From positions 1 through 64,000 of the forward strand of contig NZ_PNCO02000002.1 of NCBI RefSeq assembly GCF_005886105.2: a DNA stretch of 64,000 nucleotides, written 5' to 3'. This DNA is from Pseudoalteromonas galatheae (GTDB taxonomy: Bacteria > Pseudomonadota > Gammaproteobacteria > Enterobacterales > Alteromonadaceae). The position numbers and the translations under genes are program-made. The notes beneath the pieces were generated by a model. It was not told where the DNA came from, did no database searches, and was given only the letters and a program-made list of their open reading frames with translations. Each line of letters starts with the position of its first letter. Within the stretch, counting starts at the first letter, position 1. This document shows positions 23,463 to 36,013 of the stretch, piece after piece.

Positions 23463-23990
23463 TTAGTTTAAAACGTCTGCTTTGGTAGTGTTTTTGAAAA
23501 ACGATATGAGCTTGCTCCGGTGCGCTTCATTATTCGTTTTGATGATGAGCAGCCATTTGCCCTCTGCGATTTTATTCATTACTGCTTGATTAAATGCATC
23601 TTTATCTGGACGCAAAGAAATAAGGCCTGAAGCAAATAGCCCTATAAATAAGCCGGGGCTTAGTAAAGCGATAAACGTCAAATAAGGATTCGCTTGTGTA
23701 AAAGCGGGGCCGTAGCTCACTAACAGTCCGGCGATGAGAAAGCCTAATATCACCCCCATACTGCCAAGGTACAAATGCCAATTGAGCATATTTTTGGCAA
23801 GACGACTTTCGCTTTTAGATTCAAGCTTTTTGTCAGCATTCTTATCATTCGGATTGACCAATTCTAGATGCTCATGCTGAACAAGGTGACTATTTAGCAA
23901 TTCATTTTGCAATTTTTCTGCGGCTACTCTCCCTGTTAGAACAGCCCCAACTCTATGATCTGCATAGGATAATATTTCAAGATTACCCAT
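23463..23990 (-). CDS. Two-helix membrane protein upstream of hemerythrin
   Basis: The 175-residue protein has a soluble amino part (about 1-80), two glycine-rich membrane helices (about 82-125, GSMGVILGFLIAGLLVS and FIALLSPGLFIGLFASGLISL), and a carboxyl-terminal soluble part of about 45 residues with a positively charged end. I do not recognise the family. The architecture recalls general-stress membrane proteins with glycine-zipper helices. Tight coupling to a hemerythrin gene suggests a shared role in oxidative or iron stress; this is inference. A strong AGGAGG-like sequence precedes the ATG. Confidence 0.7.
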   Translation of the reverse strand: MGNLEILSYADHRVGAVLTGRVAAEKLQNELLNSHLVQHEHLELVNPNDKNADKKLESKSESRLAKNMLNWHLYLGSMGVILGFLIAGLLVSYGPAFTQANPYLTFIALLSPGLFIGLFASGLISLRPDKDAFNQAVMNKIAEGKWLLIIKTNNEAHRSKLISFFKNTTKADVLN

Positions 23991-26711
<2,721 letters not shown>

Positions 26712-26724
26712 GTAACAGCTTATA

Positions 26725-26748
26725 GGGAGCGCAAGCTCCCTTGTTGTT
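26725..26748 (+). terminator. Terminator after M4 protease
   Basis: GGGAGC, GCAA tetraloop, GCTCCC, then TTGTTGTT: a short stable hairpin with a modest T-rich tail, 14 bp past the stop. Confidence 0.75.
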
Positions 26749-26849
26749 AGGGCCTAAATAAAGTCAGAAATTTATCTCATTTGAATAATCCTCTTATTTT
26801 GCTCAGTGCTTAAATCATGTTGTTATTCAAATGAGTTGAGGATACAACA

Positions 26850-28679
26850 ATGAAATTAACTACATCTATGCTACTGAGCATTGCCTGTTTGAGTGGCTTT
26901 TCTGAAGCGTCTGAAGAGGTTTGGGTGACGATGGATGCGAAGTCTAGCCAGCATTTCCAAGTTCATAATTCTATTCGTGGTACTCACTTCGAGCAGCTTT
27001 CTTTACCAAACAGCGAAGTCAAAGCGTTAAAAGTACCCGCAAACTTACATGCACACCTGAGTGCATTTATGCACGAAGAATATCACCGCTGCGGTGGTTT
27101 TGTCGCCCATGACTCCTTAGAGCAGGCGCAAAGCTATCTTGCACAGTTAGAAAGCGTAAATCCAAGTGCGACACTGGTTAATTACAGCATCGATAATCCT
27201 ACACGGGTTAACAGCTTAATTTCAAAAGTCAGTACAGTGAGCTTAGACAGCAGTGTCAACTCGCTAACTAGTTTTTATAACCGCTATTATACCTCGCAAA
27301 CAGGCATTGATGCCGCTGCATGGGTCAAGCAAACATGGAGTGATATTGCAGCAAGTCGCTCAGATATTAGTGTTGAATATTTTAGCCACTCTTGGGCTCA
27401 GCCCTCGGTGATTGTCACTATTCCAGGCAGCGAACTGAGTGATGAAATCGTTATCATCGGCGGGCATCTTGATTCAATTAACCAATCTAACTCAAATGGG
27501 CTTGCGCCGGGGGCGGATGATAATGCCTCAGGGATAGCTGTGCTGACCGAAGCGCTAAGCGCTATTGTTGAAGATGGGTACCAGCCTCAGCGGACAATCC
27601 AAATCATGGGTTTTGCGGCAGAAGAAGTTGGGCTTCGAGGTTCTAAAGCTATCGCGCAGTCGTACAGTTCTCAGGGAAAAAACGTAGTCGGTATGACACA
27701 GTTTGATATGACTGGACGCAATGGTAGTAGTGCGGATATTGTGATGATGACAGACTATACAAACAGCGCACAGAATCAGTTCTTAGGCCAATTAATTGAA
27801 ACTTATTTGCCAAACCTAAGCTATGCCTATGACCAATGCGGCTATGGTTGCTCTGATCATGCATCTTGGTATCAGCAAGGGTTCCCAGCTTCAATGCCAT
27901 TTGAATCAAGAATGTCTGAGATCAACAGAAAAATTCATACCACCAACGATACTGAATTTGATTCAACACATGCACAAAAATTTGCAAAACTCGCGCTGGC
28001 ATTTGTTGCTGAGCTTGGTAAAAACGCGGGGGATACACCTCCGCCACCGCCAAACAATGAGCTTGAAAATGGTGTGGCTAAAACTGGCATTTCCGGTGCA
28101 TCTAAAAGCCAACAGTTTTTCACCATGGAGGTTCCACAAGGTGCAACTAATTTAACTTTTACCACGTCAGGTGGTACTGGTGATGCCGATCTCTATGTTC
28201 GCTATGGCTCCAAACCTACTTTGGATACTCATGACTGCAAGAGCACTAACTCGTCTAGTAACGAGCAATGCAATATTTCCGCTGTGCAAACTGGTACGTA
28301 TTATGTGATGGTTGAGGCATGGAATGCGATTTCGGGAGTTAGTTTGGTAGGGCAGTACGATACCTCGAGTGGCAATACGCCTATTGACGAAACCATTGGT
28401 AGTATTTCTGTTGCCAGCGGACAGTGGCAGTATTTTAGTCAAGCACTTGCTGCGGGATACCAAACCCTGACAATTACAACGTCGGGAGGCACGGGAGATG
28501 CGGATCTTTATGTTAATTTTGGCGCACAACCTAATACTAACACCTACCAATGTCGACCATACAAAAATGGCAATAATGAGGTATGTACGATCTCCAATCC
28601 TCAGGCTGGTACTTGGTATATCGGTCTACAAGGCTATCAAGCCGCAAGCAATGTAACGCTAAATATTAGCGCGAATTAA
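26850..28679 (+). CDS. Secreted M28 aminopeptidase with two PPC domains
   Basis: The 609-residue protein has a signal peptide (to about residue 20), a propeptide, and an M28 zinc aminopeptidase domain. Its ligands and catalytic residues are seen in GGHLDSIN, GADDNASG, AAEEVGLRGS, FDMTG and YGCSDHASW, as in Vibrio proteolyticus leucine aminopeptidase. A PPPPPNNE linker and two PPC domains close the protein. It would trim amino-terminal residues from peptides made by the M4 protease encoded just upstream. Separated from it by a terminator, so it probably has its own promoter. Confidence 0.93.
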   Translation: MKLTTSMLLSIACLSGFSEASEEVWVTMDAKSSQHFQVHNSIRGTHFEQLSLPNSEVKALKVPANLHAHLSAFMHEEYHRCGGFVAHDSLEQAQSYLAQLESVNPSATLVNYSIDNPTRVNSLISKVSTVSLDSSVNSLTSFYNRYYTSQTGIDAAAWVKQTWSDIAASRSDISVEYFSHSWAQPSVIVTIPGSELSDEIVIIGGHLDSINQSNSNGLAPGADDNASGIAVLTEALSAIVEDGYQPQRTIQIMGFAAEEVGLRGSKAIAQSYSSQGKNVVGMTQFDMTGRNGSSADIVMMTDYTNSAQNQFLGQLIETYLPNLSYAYDQCGYGCSDHASWYQQGFPASMPFESRMSEINRKIHTTNDTEFDSTHAQKFAKLALAFVAELGKNAGDTPPPPPNNELENGVAKTGISGASKSQQFFTMEVPQGATNLTFTTSGGTGDADLYVRYGSKPTLDTHDCKSTNSSSNEQCNISAVQTGTYYVMVEAWNAISGVSLVGQYDTSSGNTPIDETIGSISVASGQWQYFSQALAAGYQTLTITTSGGTGDADLYVNFGAQPNTNTYQCRPYKNGNNEVCTISNPQAGTWYIGLQGYQAASNVTLNISAN

Positions 28680-28692
28680 AACACGTTTAAAA

Positions 28693-28728
28693 TCAAGATC
28701 GGAGATAAAACCTTGTTTATCTTCGGTC
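28693..28728 (+). terminator. Hairpin after M28 aminopeptidase
   Basis: AAGATCGGAGATAAA pairs with TTTATCTTCGGTCTT (two G-U pairs) around an ACCTTG-type loop. It is a long stem without a T tract, so a transcript-end stabiliser or weak terminator. Confidence 0.5.
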
Positions 28729-28819
28729 TTGGTGCTTAGTGATACATTGATTTAGAGAGATTTGATTTAATTGATATTCTGCTTCTGGTAGACTCGATGA
28801 GTTATATTAGGAGTTGCGT

Positions 28820-30541
28820 GTGCCACATAAGTTCTCAGTTAAGATATTAATTCATCTCTTATTATTATTTTGCGGATTGTGGGCAAGCTACTTGTTCAAT
28901 GTGGCACAGGACGAAGAAAGTGTCCTTGTACAAACTAAAACTAACCTAGAAAAGCTCAATAGCTATATTCAGGCTGAGTTTACTCGCTATCAAGCCATCC
29001 AAACTCAATTGAGTCTAAGTACGTTGGTGCAATCAGGCTTACAGCAAGCAAGTACGAAAGACACCAATGAACTGGACAGGTACCTTCAGGACATCCAAAT
29101 ATCCAGTGGTGCGTCAGACGTTTACCTGTTAGACCTCAGTGGAACTGTGATTGCGAGCAGCAACTGGTATTTGCCGCATAGCTACAAAGGCAGTAATTTT
29201 GCCTTTCGCCCCTATTTTTACGAAACAATCGAGGGCAACGAGCATGTTTCTTTCGCGCTCGGTTTACGTTCCAAAACTCGCGGGTTTTATTTTGCTAAGT
29301 CTGTCTACAAAGACGGAGCACTTGTGGGCGTTGTGGTGATGAAGGTTAACGCCAGTAAATTTGAGTCTGATAAAGCCCAGCTTGATACAGGAACTGATAG
29401 TCATTTCTTAATCGTGGACGGCAATAATATTGTGCTGGCATCTGATGTTGAGCAGTGGCGGTTAGCCTCGTTAGGGGAATTGTCCCCTACAAAGCGCAAA
29501 GAAATTGAATCCTCAAGGCAGTTTGAAAATGAATCTCTGTTTCCGATTGATTGGCGCGTACTTTCACCAACCAGAGTTAAAACTTCATCTCATGGCAGCG
29601 ACGCGCTGATGCAAAAGAGGCCGTTTAACAAGCAATATACACTTTATTTGCTGCATGATACTGCGCCCATCAAAGCAGCGCAATGGCCGCGGCTTGGGGT
29701 AACCGCACTGATATTAATCATACTCTTCGTTGTTGTTGAGTACACTTTGAGTAAACTGACAGGATATAGGCAGCTGCTTTTCAGCCAACGCAGTCTAGAG
29801 GCTGAGGTTGCCAGCCGCAAGCAAGCGCTCGAGCAGGCCCAAGATGCACTTATTCGTGCTGCTAAGTTGGCGACTATAGGGCAGCTCAGCGCCAGTATTA
29901 ACCATGAAATCAATCAACCACTTAGTGCCATGAGTGCATATGTTGCCAGCGCTAAACGGTTGGCTCAAAAGGGAGATGTGAGCAAAGTAGTCGAAAACAT
30001 GGTACTGATCCAATCTTTAATCACTCGGGTGCATAAAATCGTGGCGCAGCTAAAGTCTTTTAGCCAGCATCATGATAATAAAATGCTGGTGGCCAACCTT
30101 AAACACTCAGTAGATAACGCCTTGGTTATAGTTGGACCTGAACTCAAACGCTACGGTGTAGCAATCCAAAGTGAGGGGCTTGCGTGCAATATCTGGGTTG
30201 ACCCATTTAAGTTTGAGCAAGTTTTGGTGAATATTTTGAGTAACGCGTGCCAAGCCATTGTTGAGCAAGATAACAAGTGTATTTATATTCGCGCCGTGGA
30301 GCATGAAGGCAAGATCCAGTTGTCTATTATTGACTCAGGCGAAGGGATTAAGCAACATGCATTATCCAACATATTTGAACCGTTCTACACCACTAAATCA
30401 GGTAATGGCTTGGGCTTAGGGCTATCCATTTCAAAGCAGATCATTGAATCATTTCATGGCAAACTCAGTGCCCATAATCATCCTCAAGGTGGTGCCGAGT
30501 TTTTAATTAGTTTACACACAAAGAATCCGCAAAATGACTGA
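28820..30541 (+). CDS. dctB: DctB-like sensor histidine kinase
   Basis: The frame opens at TTG 28814, but AGGAG (28809-28813) abuts it. GTG at 28820, 6 nt away, is the sensible start. The protein has two membrane helices (about 8-25 and 290-312) enclosing a periplasmic double-PAS (dCache-like) sensor, then a coiled coil, HisKA with H362 in SASINHEINQPLSAM, and HATPase_c. The histidine-box wording and layout match DctB, the C4-dicarboxylate sensor. Its stop overlaps the start of the dctD-like gene by 8 bp. The porin and DASS transporter downstream support dicarboxylate sensing. Confidence 0.88.
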   Translation: MPHKFSVKILIHLLLLFCGLWASYLFNVAQDEESVLVQTKTNLEKLNSYIQAEFTRYQAIQTQLSLSTLVQSGLQQASTKDTNELDRYLQDIQISSGASDVYLLDLSGTVIASSNWYLPHSYKGSNFAFRPYFYETIEGNEHVSFALGLRSKTRGFYFAKSVYKDGALVGVVVMKVNASKFESDKAQLDTGTDSHFLIVDGNNIVLASDVEQWRLASLGELSPTKRKEIESSRQFENESLFPIDWRVLSPTRVKTSSHGSDALMQKRPFNKQYTLYLLHDTAPIKAAQWPRLGVTALILIILFVVVEYTLSKLTGYRQLLFSQRSLEAEVASRKQALEQAQDALIRAAKLATIGQLSASINHEINQPLSAMSAYVASAKRLAQKGDVSKVVENMVLIQSLITRVHKIVAQLKSFSQHHDNKMLVANLKHSVDNALVIVGPELKRYGVAIQSEGLACNIWVDPFKFEQVLVNILSNACQAIVEQDNKCIYIRAVEHEGKIQLSIIDSGEGIKQHALSNIFEPFYTTKSGNGLGLGLSISKQIIESFHGKLSAHNHPQGGAEFLISLHTKNPQND

Positions 30542-31892
30542 AGAGAAAACACTGTTAATCATCGATGATGAACAAAGTATACGAGATGCACTAAAGCAAC
30601 TATTCGAAATAGAAGGGTACTCAGTGCAATGTTTTTCCAGTGCGGCGCCTGCACTAAAAAAGCTAACTCGTCAGTTTCAAGGTGTTGTGCTTTGTGACAT
30701 CAACATGCCCGAGATCAATGGTATTCAATTTTTAGAGCAGGTAATGCAGTTTGATTCTGAGTTACCTGTGGTATTTCTAACCGGCTTTGCGGATGTTGAA
30801 GTGGCGGTAAAAGCCATTCAAAAAGGGGCTTACGATTTTTTTGAAAAGCCTGTGTCAGAGCCGCTACTTGATTGCATAGAAAGGGCGCTTGATAAACGCC
30901 GGTTGGTGATGGAAAACCGACAACTCAAAGCGCAGGTCAAGAAAAAGTCTGCGCCGGGCGTGCGGATCTTAGGTGAGACAAAACAAATGCAGCAAATGCT
31001 ACATTTGCTTGATGCCGTAATTGATACCCCAGCTGACGTACTGATTGAAGGTGAGACCGGTACTGGAAAGGAGTTGGTGGCGCGATACTTACATGACCAT
31101 AGCGAGCGCTCAAATCATAACTTCGTTGCCATCAATTGCGGTGCCATACCAGAAGAACTGATTGAAAGTGAATTATTTGGTGCCAAAAGTGGTGCATTTA
31201 CAGGGGCTAAAGAGTCTCGCGAGGGGAAGTTTTCTTTTGCCCAAGGCGGCACGGTTTTTTTGGATGAAATCGAAGCCATGTCTGCGGCTTTACAAGTGAA
31301 GCTGCTGCGCGTTTTAGAAGAAAGAAGCGTTACGCCTGTTGGCAGCAACACCGCGATAGCACTGGACATCAGGGTGGTTGCAGCGACAAAAGTGGATTTA
31401 CAAACTTTAGTCGCGCAAGGTAAATTCCGCTCGGATTTATTTTATCGTCTTAACCTCGTCAAAGTAATGATCCCATCACTTCGTTCCAGAAAAGCTGATA
31501 TTCCGCTGCTATATAAACACTTTAGCTCCATTGCCGCCACTCGCTTTCATAAACCTATGCAGCCTGTTAGCCCTGAATTAGAGGCGCAGCTACTGGCACA
31601 AGATTGGCCTGGAAACGTGCGAGAGCTGAGAAACCACGCCGAGCGCCATATTTTACTCGGTGGTGCGATGACTGCGAATAACAACATACAGAGCAATTTG
31701 TCTGATGAAACGTTGAGTTTGGCTGAGAAGGTGAGCTACTACGAGCAATCGTTAATTGAAGAAGCATTGGCGCAAAGCCAAGGCAGTATTAAAGATGCGA
31801 TGAATTTGCTAAAAGTACCGAGAAAAACCTTGTACGATAAGATGAGCAAGTATGGATTAAATCGCACTATGTTCACCAATGATGATGGGTGA
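30534..31892 (+). CDS. dctD: DctD-like sigma54-dependent response regulator
   Basis: Receiver domain with D55 (VVLCDINMPEINGI), then a AAA+ domain with Walker A GETGTGKE and the sigma54-contacting loop (SGAFTGAKESREGK). A Fis-type helix-turn-helix lies at the end (GSIKDAMNLLKVPRKTLYDKM). Phosphorylated by the upstream kinase, it would open sigma54 promoters. A palindrome matching the DctD recognition sequence and a sigma54 promoter lie just downstream, before the porin gene, so its target can be read directly from the sequence. Confidence 0.92.
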   Translation: MTEEKTLLIIDDEQSIRDALKQLFEIEGYSVQCFSSAAPALKKLTRQFQGVVLCDINMPEINGIQFLEQVMQFDSELPVVFLTGFADVEVAVKAIQKGAYDFFEKPVSEPLLDCIERALDKRRLVMENRQLKAQVKKKSAPGVRILGETKQMQQMLHLLDAVIDTPADVLIEGETGTGKELVARYLHDHSERSNHNFVAINCGAIPEELIESELFGAKSGAFTGAKESREGKFSFAQGGTVFLDEIEAMSAALQVKLLRVLEERSVTPVGSNTAIALDIRVVAATKVDLQTLVAQGKFRSDLFYRLNLVKVMIPSLRSRKADIPLLYKHFSSIAATRFHKPMQPVSPELEAQLLAQDWPGNVRELRNHAERHILLGGAMTANNNIQSNLSDETLSLAEKVSYYEQSLIEEALAQSQGSIKDAMNLLKVPRKTLYDKMSKYGLNRTMFTNDDG

Positions 31893-31918
31893 GTTTAGTG
31901 ACACTATATAGATTTAAG

Positions 31919-31936
31919 TGTGTGGAAAGCCGCACA
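31919..31936. promoter_or_regulatory. DctD-type upstream activating sequence
   Basis: TGTGTGG-AAAG-CCGCACA is a near-perfect dyad (one mismatch). It resembles the known DctD site in other proteobacteria (TGTGCGG-N4-CCGCACA). It sits about 82 bp upstream of the -24 element, the usual enhancer distance. Confidence 0.75.
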
Positions 31937-31998
31937 ATTTAGCTGGTGTTAATCTTTTGTTTTAATTTATATATCTGATTTATATCAAAAAATAAACT

Positions 31999-32015
31999 CT
32001 GGTCTCAGAATTGCG
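31999..32015 (+). promoter_or_regulatory. Sigma54 (RpoN) promoter of the porin-transporter operon
   Basis: CTGGTCTCAGAATTGCG has GG (32001-32002) and GC (32013-32014) separated by exactly 10 nt, the -24/-12 rule, with TTGC at -12. Predicted transcription start is near 32026, giving a short leader to the porin gene. Confidence 0.75.
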
Positions 32016-32041
32016 TTGTCTTTAGCGACAATAATCAAAAA

Positions 32042-33004
32042 ATGAGACAAGTTATGACAGCAAGTAAATCTTTAGTGGCGGTGGCAGTTGCCAGTGCAAC
32101 GTTATCAGCCTCTGCGCTAGCCGCAGACTACAGCATTTATGGTAAAGCAGAAGTTCAAATTGCCAACACCGACAAAGGGGTGATGCGCTATACCAAAGAG
32201 GGCACACAAATTGACGCGCCATTTTCAAGAATTGGTGTAAAAGGTACTCACGGCTTATCAAGCGATCTAAAACTCGTCTACAAATATGAAGTACAAGTTA
32301 AAGGTTTTGAACACGACGATACCACCGAGCCATTTTCAGCAAGGAATACCTATGTTGGCCTTGAAGGTAAATTTGGTACAGTTTTAGTGGGCAGGAACGA
32401 CACGCGTTTTAAGTTCAGTGAAGGTAAAATCGATCAATTCAACGAAACCCAAAGTGATATTGCCCAAGTGCTAGCTGGCCAAGACAGAGTTGGTGATTCA
32501 ATTACCTATTCTTCACCTAAATGGAACGACTTTTCTTTTTCTCTGAGCTACACACCTAAAGACGACGCGAGCAACGATGAAACCGGATTTGCAGCAACCG
32601 CAATTTATGGTGACCGAGCATTAAAAAGTAAAGATTACTATGTTGCCTTAAGCCATACAGACAGTATTGGTAATTTAGTTGCTACACGTATCGCAGTGGC
32701 TTATAAGTGGCAAAAGCTACAACTTGGAGCCATTATCCAAGATAGCGAAAATCTAGCGAAAGACAAATCAGGAAATGGTTATGTACTAAGTGCAAGTTAT
32801 CAACTCGACGATAATTGGCGTCCGAAACTACAGTTTGCCAAGGACTCAAGCGGATTACGTCACAGCGAAGATGCAACTCAGTGGACGCTAGGTACAGACT
32901 ATATTTTTGATAAACAAACTAACTTATATGTGATGGCAACGCAGCTCGACCTTGAAACGCAAGACGATACTAGCATCGCAGTTGGCTTAAAATACAAGTT
33001 TTAA
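32042..33004 (+). CDS. Outer-membrane porin
   Basis: The 320-residue precursor has a signal peptide (cleaved around SALA/ADYSIYG) and a beta-barrel pattern of alternating hydrophobic residues ending in a carboxyl-terminal phenylalanine (GLKYKF), the outer-membrane insertion signal. It belongs to the general gram-negative porin family. ATG 32042 and ATG 32054 are both possible. Its place between a DctD-type promoter and a DASS transporter suggests it admits dicarboxylates, which is inference. Confidence 0.88.
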   Translation: MRQVMTASKSLVAVAVASATLSASALAADYSIYGKAEVQIANTDKGVMRYTKEGTQIDAPFSRIGVKGTHGLSSDLKLVYKYEVQVKGFEHDDTTEPFSARNTYVGLEGKFGTVLVGRNDTRFKFSEGKIDQFNETQSDIAQVLAGQDRVGDSITYSSPKWNDFSFSLSYTPKDDASNDETGFAATAIYGDRALKSKDYYVALSHTDSIGNLVATRIAVAYKWQKLQLGAIIQDSENLAKDKSGNGYVLSASYQLDDNWRPKLQFAKDSSGLRHSEDATQWTLGTDYIFDKQTNLYVMATQLDLETQDDTSIAVGLKYKF

Positions 33005-33016
33005 AGGCTCAAGACA

Positions 33017-34465
33017 ATGACAGAAGAGAATAAAAAAACGATAAAAACGCAGCTGTTTCTGTGGCTTGGTCCCTTAGTTATGTTAGTGATCTGTTCGGTT
33101 GAGCCACCATCTGGCATGTCGGTTGAGGCATGGAGAACCGCTGGCTTAGCGTTTTGGCTAGCCTCTTGGTGGATAACGGAAGCAGTACCTATTCCAGCGG
33201 CCTCTTTATTACCCTTGGTTATTTCGCCTTTGGTTGGCATTGCTTCTATTAAAGCGGTCGCCGCGCCCTTTGCGCACCCTTTGATTTATCTATTCCTTGG
33301 TGGATTTTTGCTCTCGATTGCCATGGAAAGGTGGGGGCTGCATAAACGTATTGCGCTGAATACGATGTTGTTCGCAGGAACTAAACCAAGCATACAGATC
33401 TTGGCGATGATGGGCGTGACAGCATTTTTGTCCATGTGGATGTCGAATACGGCAACGGCGGTCATGATGTTACCTATTGCGCTCTCGGTTATTCACTTGG
33501 TGAAAGAGCAGGGGGGAGATAGCCAGAGCTTTGCCAAAGCGCTATTACTTTCTATCGCTTATGGTGCAAGCATTGGCGGCATTGCAACCTTAATCGGTAC
33601 GCCACCAAATGCGTTAATGGCAGCGTATTTATCAGACAGTTATCAAATTGAGATTGGTTTTGCCACTTGGATGATGATTGGTGTGCCTCTGTCTTTGGTG
33701 ATGCTGGCATTTGCTTGGTTTTGGTTGACCAAAGTGACTTACAAGGTCGATAAAGAAGAAATTAATGTTGATACTAAGTCGTTATTTACTTCCCAATTAA
33801 AAGCACTAGGAGAAATGTCTCGTGCGGAGAAAGGGGTTTTTGCGGTATTTATTTTAGCGGCAGTATGCTGGATCTTTAGGCCGCTAATTGGTGATGTTAC
33901 GGGTCTTAAATTGTCAGATACTGGCATTGCAATTGCGGCTGCACTGTTACTCTTTGTTCTTCCAGCCAAGTCGGGAAGTGACGAACGTATTTTAGATTGG
34001 GAAAGCGCGGCTAAGGTGCCTTGGGGTATCTTGCTATTATTTGGCGGTGGTTTATCACTAGCAGCACAGATCAAATCTTCAGGACTTGCCGATTACATCG
34101 CTAACTTACTTGCGGGCGCGGATGCCATGGGCTTAGTACTTGGCGTGCTTGTTGTTGCCGCACTTATTACATTCTTAACGGAAATTACCAGTAATACCGC
34201 AACGGCAGCAGGCTTTTTGCCTTTACTTGGTCCGGTGGCTGAATCAATCACAGGTTCACCTTTAGCTTGGGTTATCCCAGCTGCAATCGCGGCCAGTTGT
34301 GCCTTTATGATGCCCGTTGCAACACCACCAAATGCCATCGTATTTGGCTCGGGTGAGATTAAAATTAAAGACATGATAAGAGCTGGATTTGTTTTAAACT
34401 TGGTCGCGATAGGGCTAATTACAATTGTTACCTTGACTTTGGCAAGGAGCATACTAGGGTTTTAA
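33017..34465 (+). CDS. DASS/SLC13 family sodium:dicarboxylate-type symporter
   Basis: The 482-residue transporter has two inverted repeats, each with the SNT sodium-site motif (SMWMSNTATAVMM and ITSNTATAAGF), plus the GTPPNA and ATPPNAIVF loops typical of SLC13 proteins such as VcINDY and SdcS. It would import succinate, malate or fumarate with Na+. It follows the porin gene by 12 bp and is probably under the same sigma54 promoter. A nice case of DctBD controlling a DASS carrier instead of DctA or DctPQM. Confidence 0.9.
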   Translation: MTEENKKTIKTQLFLWLGPLVMLVICSVEPPSGMSVEAWRTAGLAFWLASWWITEAVPIPAASLLPLVISPLVGIASIKAVAAPFAHPLIYLFLGGFLLSIAMERWGLHKRIALNTMLFAGTKPSIQILAMMGVTAFLSMWMSNTATAVMMLPIALSVIHLVKEQGGDSQSFAKALLLSIAYGASIGGIATLIGTPPNALMAAYLSDSYQIEIGFATWMMIGVPLSLVMLAFAWFWLTKVTYKVDKEEINVDTKSLFTSQLKALGEMSRAEKGVFAVFILAAVCWIFRPLIGDVTGLKLSDTGIAIAAALLLFVLPAKSGSDERILDWESAAKVPWGILLLFGGGLSLAAQIKSSGLADYIANLLAGADAMGLVLGVLVVAALITFLTEITSNTATAAGFLPLLGPVAESITGSPLAWVIPAAIAASCAFMMPVATPPNAIVFGSGEIKIKDMIRAGFVLNLVAIGLITIVTLTLARSILGF

Positions 34466-34609
34466 AGTTGCCATTCTCCACAGGCTGTGTCCATCGAAGG
34501 GCAACTCGGTCATACGCAGCCTGTCTCTATAGTAATACCTAGCTTTTTGAAGATAGACCCGTTGTTTTTTCCTTGCTATATTCGAATTAGACATTAGCAG
34601 GACCTGATA

Positions 34610-36013
34610 ATGATTGAAGATAATACCAGCACCCTAATCGCTACATTTACTCAGTTAAAAAGTCGCTTTAACCAAGAACCTTATCCCGCGCTTGAAAAGC
34701 GTTTACGCCTATTAACCGAAATAAAATCACGCATGTTGCAGCGGCAAGATCAATTAGTCGAGGCGGCAGATCAGGATTTTGGTACTCGGAGTCGATTCGA
34801 TACCGTGATTGCAGACATCATGCCTTGCATCAATTCGATTGATTATATCGCGAAGCACCTGCGCAAATGGAGCAAAGTGCAGCATCGTTCACCCGGTGCG
34901 CAGTGGCTACCATCTAAGGCAAAAATTGAGATTGTGCCAAAAGGAGTCGTGGGCGTGATAGCCCCGTGGAATTATCCAATTCAGTTGGCGATTGTTCCCG
35001 TGATTACCGCCCTCGCCGCTGGTAACAAAGTTATGCTTAAGTTAAGCGAGTTCACTCCCAAGGTGAATACGGTGATAAGAGCCATTTTTAAAGGATTGGA
35101 CAATGAAGTGTGCGTCATTGAAGGCGGGCCTGATATTGCATCAACGTTTACTGAACAGCCATTCGATCACTTGCTATTTACAGGCTCAACAGCAGTTGGC
35201 AAAAAGGTGATGGCGGCTGCGGCTAAAAATCTCACGCCGGTCACCTTAGAGTTAGGGGGGAAATCACCTGTTATAGTGCTTGATGACGCCGATATCAGCG
35301 GCGCTGCGATGAGCGTGTTAATGGGTAAGCTCTCAAATTCAGGTCAAATCTGTGTTGCACCAGATTATGTATTAGTGCACGAAGAAAAATACGACGTATT
35401 TATTACTGAGCTAAAACAGCACTACGAAAAAACATATAAATCGAAAGTAGGTGTAAAAAACCAAACTTCAATTATTAACGACAGACAATTTCAGCGCTTA
35501 AATGACATTATTACTGATGCCAGAAGTAAAGGCGCGAATGTGTGGCAAGCTGAGACCGCACGCGACAATCGTCAGCTCCCTCTGCATATCATTACCCAGG
35601 TCAACAGAAGTATGAGGGTGATGCAAGAGGAGCTATTCGGAACGATTTTGCCCATTCTAAAAATATCCAACTTAAATGATGCAATGAGCCACATTAGAGA
35701 CGACACCACACCACTTGCGAGCTATTTGTTTACGCAATCTCAGGGCGCCATAAATAAAGTGTCAAAGGAGCTCGCAACGGGTACTTTAGCTATCAACGAA
35801 ACCATAGTGCAGGTGGCAGTTGAGTCTTTACCCTTTGGTGGCCTAGGTCACTCTGGTATGGGTCAATATCATGGCGAAGAAGGCTTTTATACCTTTAGCC
35901 ATAAAAAGCCTATACTCCAGTCTAATAACACTAAATGGCGCAACAAGATGCTGCTTAGCCATTCAAAGCTGCTTACAAAGCCATTGGAGTGGCTCTTTTT
36001 GAGGAAAAAGTAG
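34610..36013 (+). CDS. calB: Coniferyl-aldehyde-dehydrogenase-like ALDH
   Basis: The 467-residue enzyme of the aldehyde dehydrogenase superfamily has the NAD-binding and active-site features VIAPWNYPIQL, FTGSTAVGKKV, LELGGKSPVIV and the nucleophile C248 in NSGQICVAPDY. Its length and carboxyl end (FTYPFGGLGHSGMGQYHGEEGF-type, then a hydrophobic tail) match the CalB/fatty-aldehyde group that acts on coniferyl or long-chain aldehydes. It is monocistronic, 144 bp after the transporter. Exact substrate not established. Confidence 0.85.
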   Translation: MIEDNTSTLIATFTQLKSRFNQEPYPALEKRLRLLTEIKSRMLQRQDQLVEAADQDFGTRSRFDTVIADIMPCINSIDYIAKHLRKWSKVQHRSPGAQWLPSKAKIEIVPKGVVGVIAPWNYPIQLAIVPVITALAAGNKVMLKLSEFTPKVNTVIRAIFKGLDNEVCVIEGGPDIASTFTEQPFDHLLFTGSTAVGKKVMAAAAKNLTPVTLELGGKSPVIVLDDADISGAAMSVLMGKLSNSGQICVAPDYVLVHEEKYDVFITELKQHYEKTYKSKVGVKNQTSIINDRQFQRLNDIITDARSKGANVWQAETARDNRQLPLHIITQVNRSMRVMQEELFGTILPILKISNLNDAMSHIRDDTTPLASYLFTQSQGAINKVSKELATGTLAINETIVQVAVESLPFGGLGHSGMGQYHGEEGFYTFSHKKPILQSNNTKWRNKMLLSHSKLLTKPLEWLFLRKK

